A stretch of 31,446 bases of DNA, from NCBI GenBank assembly GCA_002335115.1, contig DDCR01000077.1, positions 10,277 to 41,722 on the forward strand. The letters are read 5' to 3'. This stretch comes from Oceanospirillaceae bacterium UBA2001 (lineage in GTDB: Bacteria > Pseudomonadota > Gammaproteobacteria > Pseudomonadales > Balneatricaceae). The position numbers were made by a program, and so were the translations under genes. This document shows, in pieces, positions 1-7,252 of this stretch (within the stretch, counting starts at the first letter, position 1; every line of letters starts with the position of its first letter). The notes under the pieces were generated by a model. The model ran no database searches. It saw nothing but the letters and a program-made list of their open reading frames with translations, and was not told the DNA's origin.

Positions 1-24
1 GTTCGAACCCGTCATCACCCACCA
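1..24 (+). tRNA. tRNA-Val, 3' end only (cut by window edge)
   Basis: The first 24 bases are the 3' end of a tRNA: T-loop GTTCGAA, 3' T-stem, acceptor strand ATCACCC and an encoded CCA. The acceptor strand would pair with GGGTGAT, which is the 5' end of gammaproteobacterial tRNA-Val. The T-arm and acceptor also match that tRNA from memory. The anticodon lies outside the window, so the isoacceptor is inferred. Confidence 0.8.
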
Positions 25-34
25 CTATTGTTAG

Positions 35-71
35 AAAAAGACGGTCTATTGGGTAGGGCGTCTTTTTTTTT
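35..71 (+). terminator. Rho-independent terminator after tRNA-Val
   Basis: AAAAAGACG (35-43) pairs with CGTCTTTTT (59-67) around a 15-nt loop, and the T run continues to 71. It sits 10 nt past the tRNA CCA end. Confidence 0.8.
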
Positions 72-155
72 AGCCCAAATTTTTGTGGAACTATTGTTGG
101 AAAACTTTGGAGCCGTGTAGCCTTGTTGTTGGCTAAAAGGGTGCTGACCTGCGAT

Positions 156-1274
156 CTAATCGTCACGCCACCAGCCACTGGGCTGCTTGAGCTGATTAAG
201 GTGCAACATTTCACCAATTTGTGGCACCACAATGGCTTGCCCTAGCCGTTTAGCCTCTGCCAAGGCCCGCTCTGGAGGCTCATTCCAGTCGTGCAAAGAC
301 AGTGTGAAAGCTCCCCAGTGCATAGGCATCATGACTTTTGCCTTAGCATCAATAGCCGCTTGCACGCCTTGCTCGGGTGTCATGTGCACACGAGCCCAAC
401 GGCGGTTGTATTGCCCCGTGTCTAAAAAGGCGATGTCGATCTCTCCAAAGCGACGCCCAATTTCTTTAAAGTGAGGCCCATAGCCGCTATCACCGGAAAA
501 AAAGATACGCTGTGACTGGTTCTCAACCACCCAGCCTCCCCACAAGGTTTTATTGCGAGTATCAAATCGGCGCCCTGAAAAATGCTCCGCAGGGGTTAAG
601 GTAAATTCACTTGCTCCCAGTTGAGCAGTTTGCCACCAATCTAATTCAGTAATGCGCTCAGTGGCTATGCCCCATTGTTGTAAATGCAGTCCTAAGCCCA
701 AAGGAACATAAAAGTGCCCCACTTTAGTCGCGAGTTGTTTGATGGACACCATGTCCAGGTGATCGTAATGATCGTGAGACACGAGGACAGCATCGATTTT
801 AGGCAAATCTTCAATGCTAATGGGTAGTTTTTCACTATACCGAGAGCCGGCCAGCATAGGGTGGGGCGCAGGGGTACTCGTCAACATGGGGTCAAATAAT
901 AGATTCATTTGACCCACTTGCATAAAAAAAGTGGAATGACCAAACCAAACGATGCGAGTGTCTTTAGTTGGCTCAAGAAGAGTTTTCGGGGTCACAGGTA
1001 GTATTTCTACGGGCTTATCAGGACGCATTTGGGCGTCACTAAACAAAACTTCCTGTAACCAGCCCATCGTTCTACTAAAGCTTCGCTTTCTGGACGGCCA
1101 TGCTATTGTGTTGCTAAAGAGTGTGCCGTTGAATTGCTCGGAGTCTTGGTAAGGCTTTAAACTTGCTGGATCAAGGTCCGCACCAAATTGATCACTGGTA
1201 TGGTAAAATAGATAAGCCCCTAGGCTCAAAAGAAATAAAAGGGTAACTATGGTCAATGTGATTTTCTTGATCAT
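156..1274 (-). CDS. Membrane-anchored MBL-fold metallo-hydrolase (NAPE-PLD/UlaG-like)
   Basis: This is a 372-residue protein with a hydrophobic N-terminal segment (about 5-24) that looks like an uncleaved anchor or signal, so the enzyme probably acts in the periplasm. The metallo-beta-lactamase metal motif is intact: H167-x-H169-x-D171-H172, then H231, D262 (in SGDSGYG) and H319 (in MPMHWGAF). This layout, with the HSTFFMQ strand before the metal motif, fits the beta-lactamase superfamily group that includes NAPE-hydrolysing phospholipase D and UlaG-like lactonases. The substrate cannot be read from the sequence. The gene is convergent with the tRNA-Val gene and is followed on its upstream side by a separate minus-strand gene. 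The family call is firm, the substrate unknown. Confidence 0.85.
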   Translation of the reverse strand: MIKKITLTIVTLLFLLSLGAYLFYHTSDQFGADLDPASLKPYQDSEQFNGTLFSNTIAWPSRKRSFSRTMGWLQEVLFSDAQMRPDKPVEILPVTPKTLLEPTKDTRIVWFGHSTFFMQVGQMNLLFDPMLTSTPAPHPMLAGSRYSEKLPISIEDLPKIDAVLVSHDHYDHLDMVSIKQLATKVGHFYVPLGLGLHLQQWGIATERITELDWWQTAQLGASEFTLTPAEHFSGRRFDTRNKTLWGGWVVENQSQRIFFSGDSGYGPHFKEIGRRFGEIDIAFLDTGQYNRRWARVHMTPEQGVQAAIDAKAKVMMPMHWGAFTLSLHDWNEPPERALAEAKRLGQAIVVPQIGEMLHLNQLKQPSGWWRDD

Positions 1275-1320
1275 AAATGTATGATTCCATTTGAATTGGG
1301 TGCTCTTTTTATCTCATGAA

Positions 1321-1360
1321 AAAAGTGCTTAAAAGTGCTTGAAGCTGCTTAAAAATCTTT
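1321..1360. repeat. Degenerate 10-bp tandem array, 4 units
   Basis: Four consecutive decamers: AAAAGTGCTT (1321), AAAAGTGCTT (1331), GAAGCTGCTT (1341) and AAAAATCTTT (1351). The first two are identical and the others degenerate. The array lies between two minus-strand genes, about 50 bp upstream of the MBL hydrolase start. Confidence 0.7.
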
Positions 1361-1409
1361 GGTGTTTATACATAGCCAAATAAAAGCCATGAATTAATTT
1401 AGTATGGTT

Positions 1410-2051
1410 TTATTTCACAAGGTCATCAAAGAAGTAGTAATTGATTCCTGGCTTAGCATGTTTTTTAGAAATCATGGTTTTAGCTAATAATGCCGCATCA
1501 ACACTCTTATATTTTCTTGTTGAGCCTATAAAAAATACATCCATTATTTTTGCAATTTTCATGACCGCATGTTCTAACATTGTTCTTGGTCTGCCGCCAT
1601 TGCCGATTAGAAAACTGGGCCTAAATATATTAACTGATGTAAAGCCGAGTTTTTGAATGGCTTCTTCTAGCTCACCTTTAGTTTTTAGATAAAAGTTTTT
1701 TGAAGAACTATCTGCACCTATTGATGAGATAAGGCTTATGGTTTTCGCCCCTGCTGCACTGGCTTTTTTAGCAATGCCTAAGCCGTATTCAAAATCAACT
1801 TGTCGAAACTGTTCTTGGCTACCTGCTATCTTAATGGTGGTTCCAAGGCAAATAAATACATGATCACATTCTGGCAGTATGCCATCTTTAATTAATTCAT
1901 CAAAATCAATAACAAACTCATTGGCATGGCTCGGTAGATTAGCTAGTGGTCTTCGGCTTAACGCAATGACTTTCTTTTTTTGAGCACAAAGCTGCTGGAG
2001 AATTTTGGTTCCAACTAAGCCACTAGCGCCTGCAATGATAGAGGTTGTCAT
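1410..2051 (-). CDS. NAD(P)-binding atypical short-chain dehydrogenase (HTATIP2/YbjT-like)
   Basis: This 213-residue protein begins with a Rossmann-type nucleotide-binding loop, G8-A-S-G11-L-V-G14, followed by LSRRP at about 31-35, where NADP-preferring members often carry arginines. Later segments (ICLGTT, SLISSIGAD, NIFRPSFLIG) follow the order seen in TIP30/HTATIP2-like atypical SDRs. An AAGGA sequence about 7 nt upstream supports the ATG start. The full length agrees with short atypical SDRs, which generally lack the classical YxxxK pair; a LKTKGELEE segment after the serine strand may stand in for it. Substrate unknown. The gene appears more AT-rich than its neighbours. It stands alone, divergent from the regulatory cluster at 2631. 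Confidence 0.8.
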   Translation of the reverse strand: MTTSIIAGASGLVGTKILQQLCAQKKKVIALSRRPLANLPSHANEFVIDFDELIKDGILPECDHVFICLGTTIKIAGSQEQFRQVDFEYGLGIAKKASAAGAKTISLISSIGADSSSKNFYLKTKGELEEAIQKLGFTSVNIFRPSFLIGNGGRPRTMLEHAVMKIAKIMDVFFIGSTRKYKSVDAALLAKTMISKKHAKPGINYYFFDDLVK

Positions 2052-2630
2052 CTTATGTCCTTAAAAATTAGCAGTGTTTACTGATGGTGATACAATTTAA
2101 ATAGACTGGGGCTCTAGTGAGATTAGGTTAAGTTAGATCACATTTTTTATGAATTCAATTAACAAGGGTTATAAAAGCGATGAATCACCAACTTCAAGCC
2201 TTGTTTATGGCTTATGAAACACCCGTCTTAGACTGACACGATAAATGCAATGTTGCGATAGGTTCAATGAAATTAGATGTAACCGTTTATCTATTAAATT
2301 AAGCCCCGGCAATTTTAAATACTATATTATATTAAACGAGTGTTTATTTGAGGCTCAGTTAAAGCTCAGTAAAAACTCAATGAAAACTCAGTAAAAGGTT
2401 TTGCATTGAAGGCAAGATGGTTATTTCACTGCGGTATCAGTTTAGATGTTTAGTCATCGTTAAAACGCAGGTGTGAAGTTCGCCTAACTATGAAGATTCA
2501 GTGAATTAATGCGTCTACCAGCGGAATCCCCTTGGCGTGTGACATGTGAACTGGTAACTTGACCATAAATCTATGGCTACAAAAGAGTACCCAAGCCTTT
2601 ATGTTTTGCACTCAATTTAGAACACTGACT
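2052..2630. other. 579-bp divergent intergenic region
   Basis: This spacer separates the minus-strand SDR gene from the plus-strand regulatory cluster and must hold promoters for both. I see no convincing ORF and no sigma-70 promoter I would defend. It contains AT-rich stretches around 2310-2340 and one clear structured element, a four-unit 11-bp tandem array at 2354-2397. Confidence 0.6.
2354..2397. repeat. Four tandem 11-bp repeats, consensus CTCAGTNAAAR
   Basis: The units are CTCAGTTAAAG (2354), CTCAGTAAAAA (2365), CTCAATGAAAA (2376) and CTCAGTAAAAG (2387), in exact 11-bp register. Each has a conserved heptamer followed by an A-rich tetramer. PhoB boxes, bound by OmpR/PhoB-family regulators, are built as 11-bp direct repeats in the same way. 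A gene for an OmpR/PhoB-family regulator begins about 760 bp downstream in the same cluster, so a regulator-binding role is plausible. Other intergenic spaces here also carry short tandem arrays, so slippage is a competing explanation. Confidence 0.75.
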
Positions 2631-3140
2631 ATGCAACCTAAAGCACTTAGCATTATTTTGCTACTGATGTTTTTGCTGTTAATTTCGGTTGGCAGCGTTG
2701 CTGGTCAACCCAAGCAGTGTCAAAAACCAATGCACTCTGACCATATTATTTATGATTGTTATGGCGACTGGGCCGTGCGCCATGTGTTTGAACGAGGGGT
2801 GTTAACACATAAATATTCTGATGCCACAACGGTCATGGATGTGGGATGGTTTGGTTCAACTGAGTTCCAAATTAACCGCCGCCAAGACGGCTCCATTTAC
2901 TACATTATTAACAGCCAAATTGATCGAGTAGAAATGATCATAGAGGGTCAAGTGTTTGAGGCCGAACAAGCACCTAGTGCCGTCTTTTACGGGCCTGTGA
3001 CAGACCCTATGTTAGAGGCCATTTCTGAGACTAATTCACCAGTGACAATGTTGATTTACAGTGAAGGAAAAACCATAGAAGCGGCCTTTTCTGCCACTGG
3101 ATCTAGTGCAGCATTGCGCTGGATTGGCGCAATCGATTAA
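2631..3140 (+). CDS. Small secreted protein of unknown function, upstream of a two-component system
   Basis: I do not recognise this family. From ATG 2631 the product is 169 residues with a typical signal peptide: a short basic start, a hydrophobic core (about 7-20) and a likely cleavage site near SVAG. The mature part has two cysteines close together (QCQK and DCYG) that could form a disulfide, and then looks beta-rich. An in-frame start at 2559 would add 24 residues before the signal peptide and is less likely. The gene ends 15 nt before the response regulator and reads the same way, so the three genes probably form one operon. A role as a periplasmic partner or ligand-binding accessory of the sensor kinase is inference from position only. 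Confidence 0.7.
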   Translation: MQPKALSIILLLMFLLLISVGSVAGQPKQCQKPMHSDHIIYDCYGDWAVRHVFERGVLTHKYSDATTVMDVGWFGSTEFQINRRQDGSIYYIINSQIDRVEMIIEGQVFEAEQAPSAVFYGPVTDPMLEAISETNSPVTMLIYSEGKTIEAAFSATGSSAALRWIGAID

Positions 3141-3155
3141 TAGCAAGGAGCAGGC

Positions 3156-3860
3156 ATGAGTAAAAATGGCACCATAGTGATTGTTGAGGATGATGATGAT
3201 CAAAGGTCAAATTATGAAAATTTGCTGAGTCGTCGTTTCTACACCGTCCACGCTTTTGCCACCAAAGTTGAAGCCCTTGAACACTTAAGTCGTCATCGAC
3301 CCGATCTACTTATTTTAGACATTATTTTAGGCAGTGATTACGATGGTGGGTTCGAACTTTATAGTGAGGTGGTAAAATATCATGCAGGACTTCCGGTCTT
3401 GTTTTTAACCGATCGTGATGGTGAGTTTGATAAAGTGTGGGGCCTAAAAATGGGGGCTTGGGATTATCAATCTAAGCCCATTAGTATGGAATTTTTAGCA
3501 GCCAAAGTAGCCACACTGATGATGCTGGCAAACAATCAATCGCGGCCTAATAATGACGCTAATACAGAGTTAGTGCGGGGAGACCTCGTGTTAAACACCT
3601 TATCTAGAAGTGTGGCCTTTGCTAGCCAATCTGTATTGAATCTTACGGTGACAGAGTTCAACATGTTACATGCCTTAGTGCTGCGGCCGGGTAATGTTAT
3701 CACTTATGAGCGCTTCGCTCAGGTCACACACTCTAGTGTGGTTGAAAAAAACACCATTAGTGCACACATCAAAAACTTAAAGAAAAAAATTAAAAGGGCT
3801 GCTCCTGAATTTAATGGCATTGATTCTGAATACGGTCTTGGTTATCGGTGGAAGGTTTAA
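3156..3860 (+). CDS. pdsR: OmpR/PhoB-family response regulator, proteobacterial dedicated sortase type
   Basis: The protein has 234 residues. The receiver domain (about 5-120) shows the acidic pocket E11-D12-D13, phospho-acceptor D55 in LLILDIILG, T85 and K107. The C-terminal winged helix (about 140-232) ends in YGLGYRW, typical of Trans_Reg_C. Several segments (a DGGFEL stretch after the acceptor Asp, FLTDRDGEFDKV, LTVTEFNMLHAL, NTISAHIKNLKKK) match, as I recall them, the response regulator described with the proteobacterial dedicated sortase system. AAGGAG sits 7 nt upstream of the start. The kinase gene starts 3 nt after the stop. Response-regulator family is certain; the sortase-type assignment is strong by recall, but no sortase is visible nearby. 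Confidence 0.88.
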   Translation: MSKNGTIVIVEDDDDQRSNYENLLSRRFYTVHAFATKVEALEHLSRHRPDLLILDIILGSDYDGGFELYSEVVKYHAGLPVLFLTDRDGEFDKVWGLKMGAWDYQSKPISMEFLAAKVATLMMLANNQSRPNNDANTELVRGDLVLNTLSRSVAFASQSVLNLTVTEFNMLHALVLRPGNVITYERFAQVTHSSVVEKNTISAHIKNLKKKIKRAAPEFNGIDSEYGLGYRWKV

Positions 3861-3863
3861 CGA

Positions 3864-5963
3864 GTGGCGCAAGTCATGAGGCGAAAACGTGGCTTTAAGT
3901 TATCTTTTCAGGTTTTGAGCCTGCTCGCAGTGCTGTCTGCAGTACCTTGGCTTGGCTATCAGTTCATCAGTGAAGCTAAACAGTTTTTAGATGCAGGGCA
4001 GTTAATCTCTCAAGAACAATTTGGCCGTTCCGTGGCCAATACTTTTTACAACAAAAAAGAAAGTCTGACCTTGTCCCTAGCAGAGGGGGCCCCTTTACCT
4101 AAAACCTACTTGGCAACGCCTATGACCGTGGATGGGTCGAAACAAGATTGGCAAGATCAAAGTTATAGAAAGGTGTCCTTTCCTCAGCGTCAGTTTTACG
4201 ATGGTTTTGGTTTTTCTGTTGCTATGGGCGAGCGTAATAATAGCCTCTATGGGCTTATTGAGGTGCGAGATGTGGACCCAGACTATGCCACAGGCAGCCT
4301 TAACGGTTTTGGTGCAAGAGACCATGTGCGTTTGGAATGGCTTAACCAGCGCGATGCGATTGAGCGCGTGGTGTTGGTGCCTCAGCAAGACGGGTTTGTG
4401 GCTATTTTCAGAGTGGGTCCTGATTGGCGACGTGACACTATGGATCGATTTCAAGCGGCGCCCATTGAAGCGCTCATGAGTGCAACTCTGGACGGCTATG
4501 TGCTCGAGATTAAAATAAATAAAGCCAACATTAATGCAAAGCAACAACTGCGTTTTTCTGCCTATGATGGGACCACTAAAAGTGGTATCTCGTCCATGGG
4601 TTCTACCAAGGGCTTTCACACTTTAAACACCAGTTCTTCAGCGGCGAATCAATTATTGGGGCGTTTGGCTAAATCGGTCAGTTATATTGCCTTATTTGAC
4701 ACTAACTTTCAGTTAAGGGCTCAATCTCAGGTCAAACTTCGCCAGTATGCTGAGCCTGTTGGCACCTCGGTTTGGCAGGACGTGGCTAGCGTCATAGAAG
4801 AAGCCATGATGCTCTTGTTACATATGACCATGGGCATTGAAGGCAACGAATCAGAGACCCAAGCAGAACTTCTGCAGGCGGCCCAGTTGGGTGACTTGGC
4901 GCAGGCTCGCTGGTCTTCTCTGGGAGGCGGTGGTTTTTTAGCCACTGCTGCTCCCGTATTGGCGGAGGATGGCAACGTGATAGGCATTGTCCTAGTGAAG
5001 CAATCGACTGATCAAATCTTAAAATTACAGCTTAATTCTTTACAAAATATTGTGCTCTTTAGTGTGGGGGGTATTCTGCTTATTTTTTCAATTGTGTTTT
5101 TCTTATTCTGGCGCTTAGCCTTTCGAGTGCGTAAGTTACGCATAGAAACAGCCAATATGGTCAACGATGAAGGGCGCCTGGTGGCGAGTAAAATTGTGGG
5201 GCAGGTAGATCGAGAAGATTCCATCGGAGATTTAGCGCGCAGTTTCTCTGATGTGGTGTCTAAGTTGCATGAGCAGCAATCCTTTATGTCAACTATGCCT
5301 CGCACACTAAGCCACGAAATTAAAAACCCATTAAATGCGATCTCTACCTCACTGGCTAATATGTCAGACTATCCCCTCGATGAAGAGATCAATAGTTATC
5401 TAGAGATTGCTAAACGGGGCTTGCACAAAATTGAGTCGATTTTGTCTAAATTATCGTCAGCTGCAAATCTTGAACAAGCGTTAACTGATGATGAACTAGA
5501 ACCTCTGGACGTCAATCACTTTTTGACTGTGTATTGCCAACATCAGCATCAAATGGCTGGCAGCAACGTGGTTATTGAGTATGTGGCTAACAAAAAAGCG
5601 GCCATGGTGGAGGCCGTAGATTATCGCTTAGAACAAGCGCTTGATAAGTTACTCGACAATGCGCGAGATTTCCACCGTTCTGGAACCTCAATCAAAGTGC
5701 GTTTGTGGGCTGATAAATTTGACTGGGTGATCGATGTTGAAAACCAAGGAGATCAAGTTGACTTGGATAAGGCAGATCAACTCTTTCAGTCTATGGTGAC
5801 ATCTAGAACCCAAGCTTCGGCAGGTGGGGCGGGCCACTTCGGCTTAGGACTATACGTGGTACAAACGATTGCTCAGTTTCATAAAGGTACGGTTCAAGTT
5901 GCCAATTTAGCGGATGGCTCTGGTGTTTGTTTTTCTATAAGGCTGCCAGCCAGTCTCATTTAA
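3864..5963 (+). CDS. pdsS: Sensor histidine kinase, proteobacterial dedicated sortase type
   Basis: A 699-residue membrane kinase. One transmembrane helix lies near the N-terminus (about 14-34) and a second at about 395-418, flanking a large periplasmic region. The first part of that region (about 85-250) resembles a CBM9-like beta-sandwich (TVDGSKQDWQ, SLYGLIEVRD, DHVRLEW). A HAMP-like linker follows, then HisKA with H484 in LSHEIKNPLN, and an ATPase domain with N599 (LLDNARD) and GLG 660-662. The G1 region reads DVENQG rather than the classical DxGxG. The GTG start at 3864 has AAGG at good distance; ATG 3876 has none. PWLGYQ at the N-terminus, the CBM9-like sensor and the paired regulator fit the sortase-associated kinase described from marine proteobacteria. 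Signal unknown. Confidence 0.87.
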   Translation: MAQVMRRKRGFKLSFQVLSLLAVLSAVPWLGYQFISEAKQFLDAGQLISQEQFGRSVANTFYNKKESLTLSLAEGAPLPKTYLATPMTVDGSKQDWQDQSYRKVSFPQRQFYDGFGFSVAMGERNNSLYGLIEVRDVDPDYATGSLNGFGARDHVRLEWLNQRDAIERVVLVPQQDGFVAIFRVGPDWRRDTMDRFQAAPIEALMSATLDGYVLEIKINKANINAKQQLRFSAYDGTTKSGISSMGSTKGFHTLNTSSSAANQLLGRLAKSVSYIALFDTNFQLRAQSQVKLRQYAEPVGTSVWQDVASVIEEAMMLLLHMTMGIEGNESETQAELLQAAQLGDLAQARWSSLGGGGFLATAAPVLAEDGNVIGIVLVKQSTDQILKLQLNSLQNIVLFSVGGILLIFSIVFFLFWRLAFRVRKLRIETANMVNDEGRLVASKIVGQVDREDSIGDLARSFSDVVSKLHEQQSFMSTMPRTLSHEIKNPLNAISTSLANMSDYPLDEEINSYLEIAKRGLHKIESILSKLSSAANLEQALTDDELEPLDVNHFLTVYCQHQHQMAGSNVVIEYVANKKAAMVEAVDYRLEQALDKLLDNARDFHRSGTSIKVRLWADKFDWVIDVENQGDQVDLDKADQLFQSMVTSRTQASAGGAGHFGLGLYVVQTIAQFHKGTVQVANLADGSGVCFSIRLPASLI

Positions 5964-5992
5964 TGTTGATCCATAATCTTCATTATTTCTTC

Positions 5993-6022
5993 AGACTTAT
6001 TCCATACATCTTCAATAAGTCT
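5993..6022. repeat. 9-bp perfect inverted repeat after the kinase gene
   Basis: AGACTTATT (5993-6001) and AATAAGTCT (6014-6022) are exact reverse complements around a 12-nt loop, 30 nt after the kinase stop. No T run follows, so it is a weak terminator at best. It could be an attenuator, mRNA-stabilising hairpin or operator between the kinase and the next gene. Confidence 0.6.
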
Positions 6023-6084
6023 TCCCTAATTCCCCATTGTTAAGTTGTTTAATGGTTGTCATACCAATAACAAGGAGCAAAATC

Positions 6085-6360
6085 ATGGGCCTTAACTTAC
6101 TTCAACCCAATAATGTGCAACCCATTAGTTCTGTGGAACACCTGCAAGTAGAATTACTCATGCTTTATGGAGAAAGCTGTGACATTGGTGAAGGCAAACA
6201 CTATACCAGTTTAACGGGGCGTGGCCTGAAGCGGCTAGTGCAAGACATGCAGTACATACAACAACACCTTAAAGCCCTACGCAGTACTTACCTAATTGAT
6301 GCTGATGGTGAAACTGTGCTCACCGTGGGTCATAAACATAATCACCCTAAAACCCTATGA
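6085..6360 (+). CDS. Small hypothetical protein, 91 residues
   Basis: I do not recognise this protein. ATG 6085 has AAGGAG about 8 nt upstream and is preferred over an in-frame start at 6037 that lacks a ribosome site. The product is soluble, mixed alpha, without signal peptide or membrane helix. It ends in a histidine-rich patch (VGHKHNHPKTL) that might bind a metal. The next gene starts 10 nt after its stop, so the two are probably co-expressed. It lies 121 bp after the sensor kinase on the same strand, with a hairpin between them. Confidence 0.65.
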   Translation: MGLNLLQPNNVQPISSVEHLQVELLMLYGESCDIGEGKHYTSLTGRGLKRLVQDMQYIQQHLKALRSTYLIDADGETVLTVGHKHNHPKTL

Positions 6361-6370
6361 GGTGCATGCT

Positions 6371-6859
6371 ATGAAGGCCATAGACAAGTTCGAAAGCCGT
6401 TGTATTGAATATAAAGATCAAGACCCAAAGCAAGATTTAACAGCCTCAGCAGTGTATTTGTTAAGTCATAAAGTGGTTTACGCTGAGGTCACCTATATGA
6501 TGCCAGAACATCCACCTGGAGTTGAAATATTGGCCATTATTATTAAAGACGTGTGCCAAGGTGAGTCGCACTTTACCCAGGTGTTTGAACAAATCGCTGT
6601 GCGCTATATAAGCCTAGTCGGCGATGGTGGTGTATCACCACAAGTGATTTTTTATTATGTCAGCAACGTGGTTATTTCACTGTTGGTGTTAAGTCGGAAA
6701 AATAGCCAATTATCTACTGATATCCTGATTAAAATGATACAGCGTTTTAATTTTAGAGACACAATTTTGAGAGCTGGTATTGAGGTGATTGCTGCAGAGG
6801 TCTTACGTCGCTGTTTCTTAGCTATTGAAAGCCCCCCACTTAGTGCTGAGGTTTATTGA
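6371..6859 (+). CDS. Hypothetical protein, 162 residues
   Basis: Unrecognised. ATG 6371 is chosen because it follows the preceding stop by 10 nt; a longer in-frame start at 6296 would overlap that gene. The product has no clear signal peptide. It contains a moderately hydrophobic central part (VIFYYVSNVVISLLVLS, about 90-107) that could be a buried helix or one membrane segment, with charged helical regions around it. A cysteine near each end (C11, C147) is not in a known motif. Position suggests a two-gene unit with the 91-residue protein and possibly the upstream two-component system. No function can be assigned. Confidence 0.65.
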   Translation: MKAIDKFESRCIEYKDQDPKQDLTASAVYLLSHKVVYAEVTYMMPEHPPGVEILAIIIKDVCQGESHFTQVFEQIAVRYISLVGDGGVSPQVIFYYVSNVVISLLVLSRKNSQLSTDILIKMIQRFNFRDTILRAGIEVIAAEVLRRCFLAIESPPLSAEVY

Positions 6860-6878
6860 ACTGTGAGTCTTGAAAGCG

Positions 6879-6950
6879 AGTTTTTATGGCTATTTTTGAG
6901 CTGTTTTTAGGGTGGTATTTTAAGCCTATTGAGAGGCTATTGGGAGGCCA
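6879..6950. repeat. Degenerate 11-12-bp phased array with T-tracts
   Basis: TTTTT tracts begin at 6881, 6893 and 6904, then two 11-bp units follow, GCCTATTGAGA (6924) and GGCTATTGGGA (6935), plus a partial GGCCAT. The period is near one helical turn, a pattern that can bend DNA. Confidence 0.55.
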
Positions 6951-6991
6951 TAAAAGGGGCTAGTATCATCGTTAAAAACCTTAATAATGTT

Positions 6992-7060
6992 TGCACTTTG
7001 CCAAAGTTGTCTTAGACTAATTGCTTAGTCAAAATAAAAATAAAGTGGTCTCAAAGTGCA
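6992..7060. promoter_or_regulatory. Nested inverted repeats upstream of the sox operon
   Basis: TGCACTTTG (6992-7000) is the exact reverse complement of CAAAGTGCA (7052-7060). Between them lie ACTTTG-c-CAAAGT (6995-7007) and GACTAA-ttgc-TTAGTC (7015-7030). These could be operator half-sites or a leader hairpin. No known regulator site or riboswitch is recognised here. Confidence 0.45.
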
Positions 7061-7065
7061 TAAAA

Positions 7066-7130
7066 GTCGAATATATCCTGTTTATTGTCATTTTGTGTTC
7101 AAAAGCGACATAGGGTGTCGATATATCCTT
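7066..7130 (+). repeat. Direct repeat GTCGA(A)TATATCCT, two copies
   Basis: GTCGAATATATCCTG (7066-7080) and GTCGATATATCCTT (7117-7130) are near-identical with start-to-start spacing of 51 bp, about five helical turns. They lie between the nested inverted repeats and the sox start, so paired regulator sites are possible. Confidence 0.45.
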
Positions 7131-7252
7131 CTACCCTCCAGCTCAATTATTTTACTTTTTCAGCACTAGATAAAGTTCCTATCTATATAGGTATGCTTTA
7201 GAATTCTGCACCATAGTCAACTGTGGCTAATATAATAACAGCGGAGGCACAC

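Larger units (their letters stand above)
6860..7252. other. 393-bp intergenic region upstream of soxB
   Basis: No ORF of note. Two structured parts are visible: a T-rich 11-12-bp phased array just after the hypothetical gene (6879-6950), and a set of nested inverted and direct repeats (6992-7191) in the probable sox promoter/leader. The soxB ribosome site GGAGG is at 7243-7247. Confidence 0.6.

Noticed and set aside
1..24. tRNA-associated integration (att) site
   Set aside because: The downstream DNA holds no integrase, no repeated tRNA end and no mobile genes; a normal terminator follows the tRNA.
2354..2397. CRISPR-like array
   Set aside because: Units are contiguous 11-mers without spacers and there are no cas genes.
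7223..7252. Earlier GTG start for soxB at 7223
   Set aside because: It has no ribosome site, and GGAGG lies 5 nt before ATG 7253, which also matches the family N-terminus.
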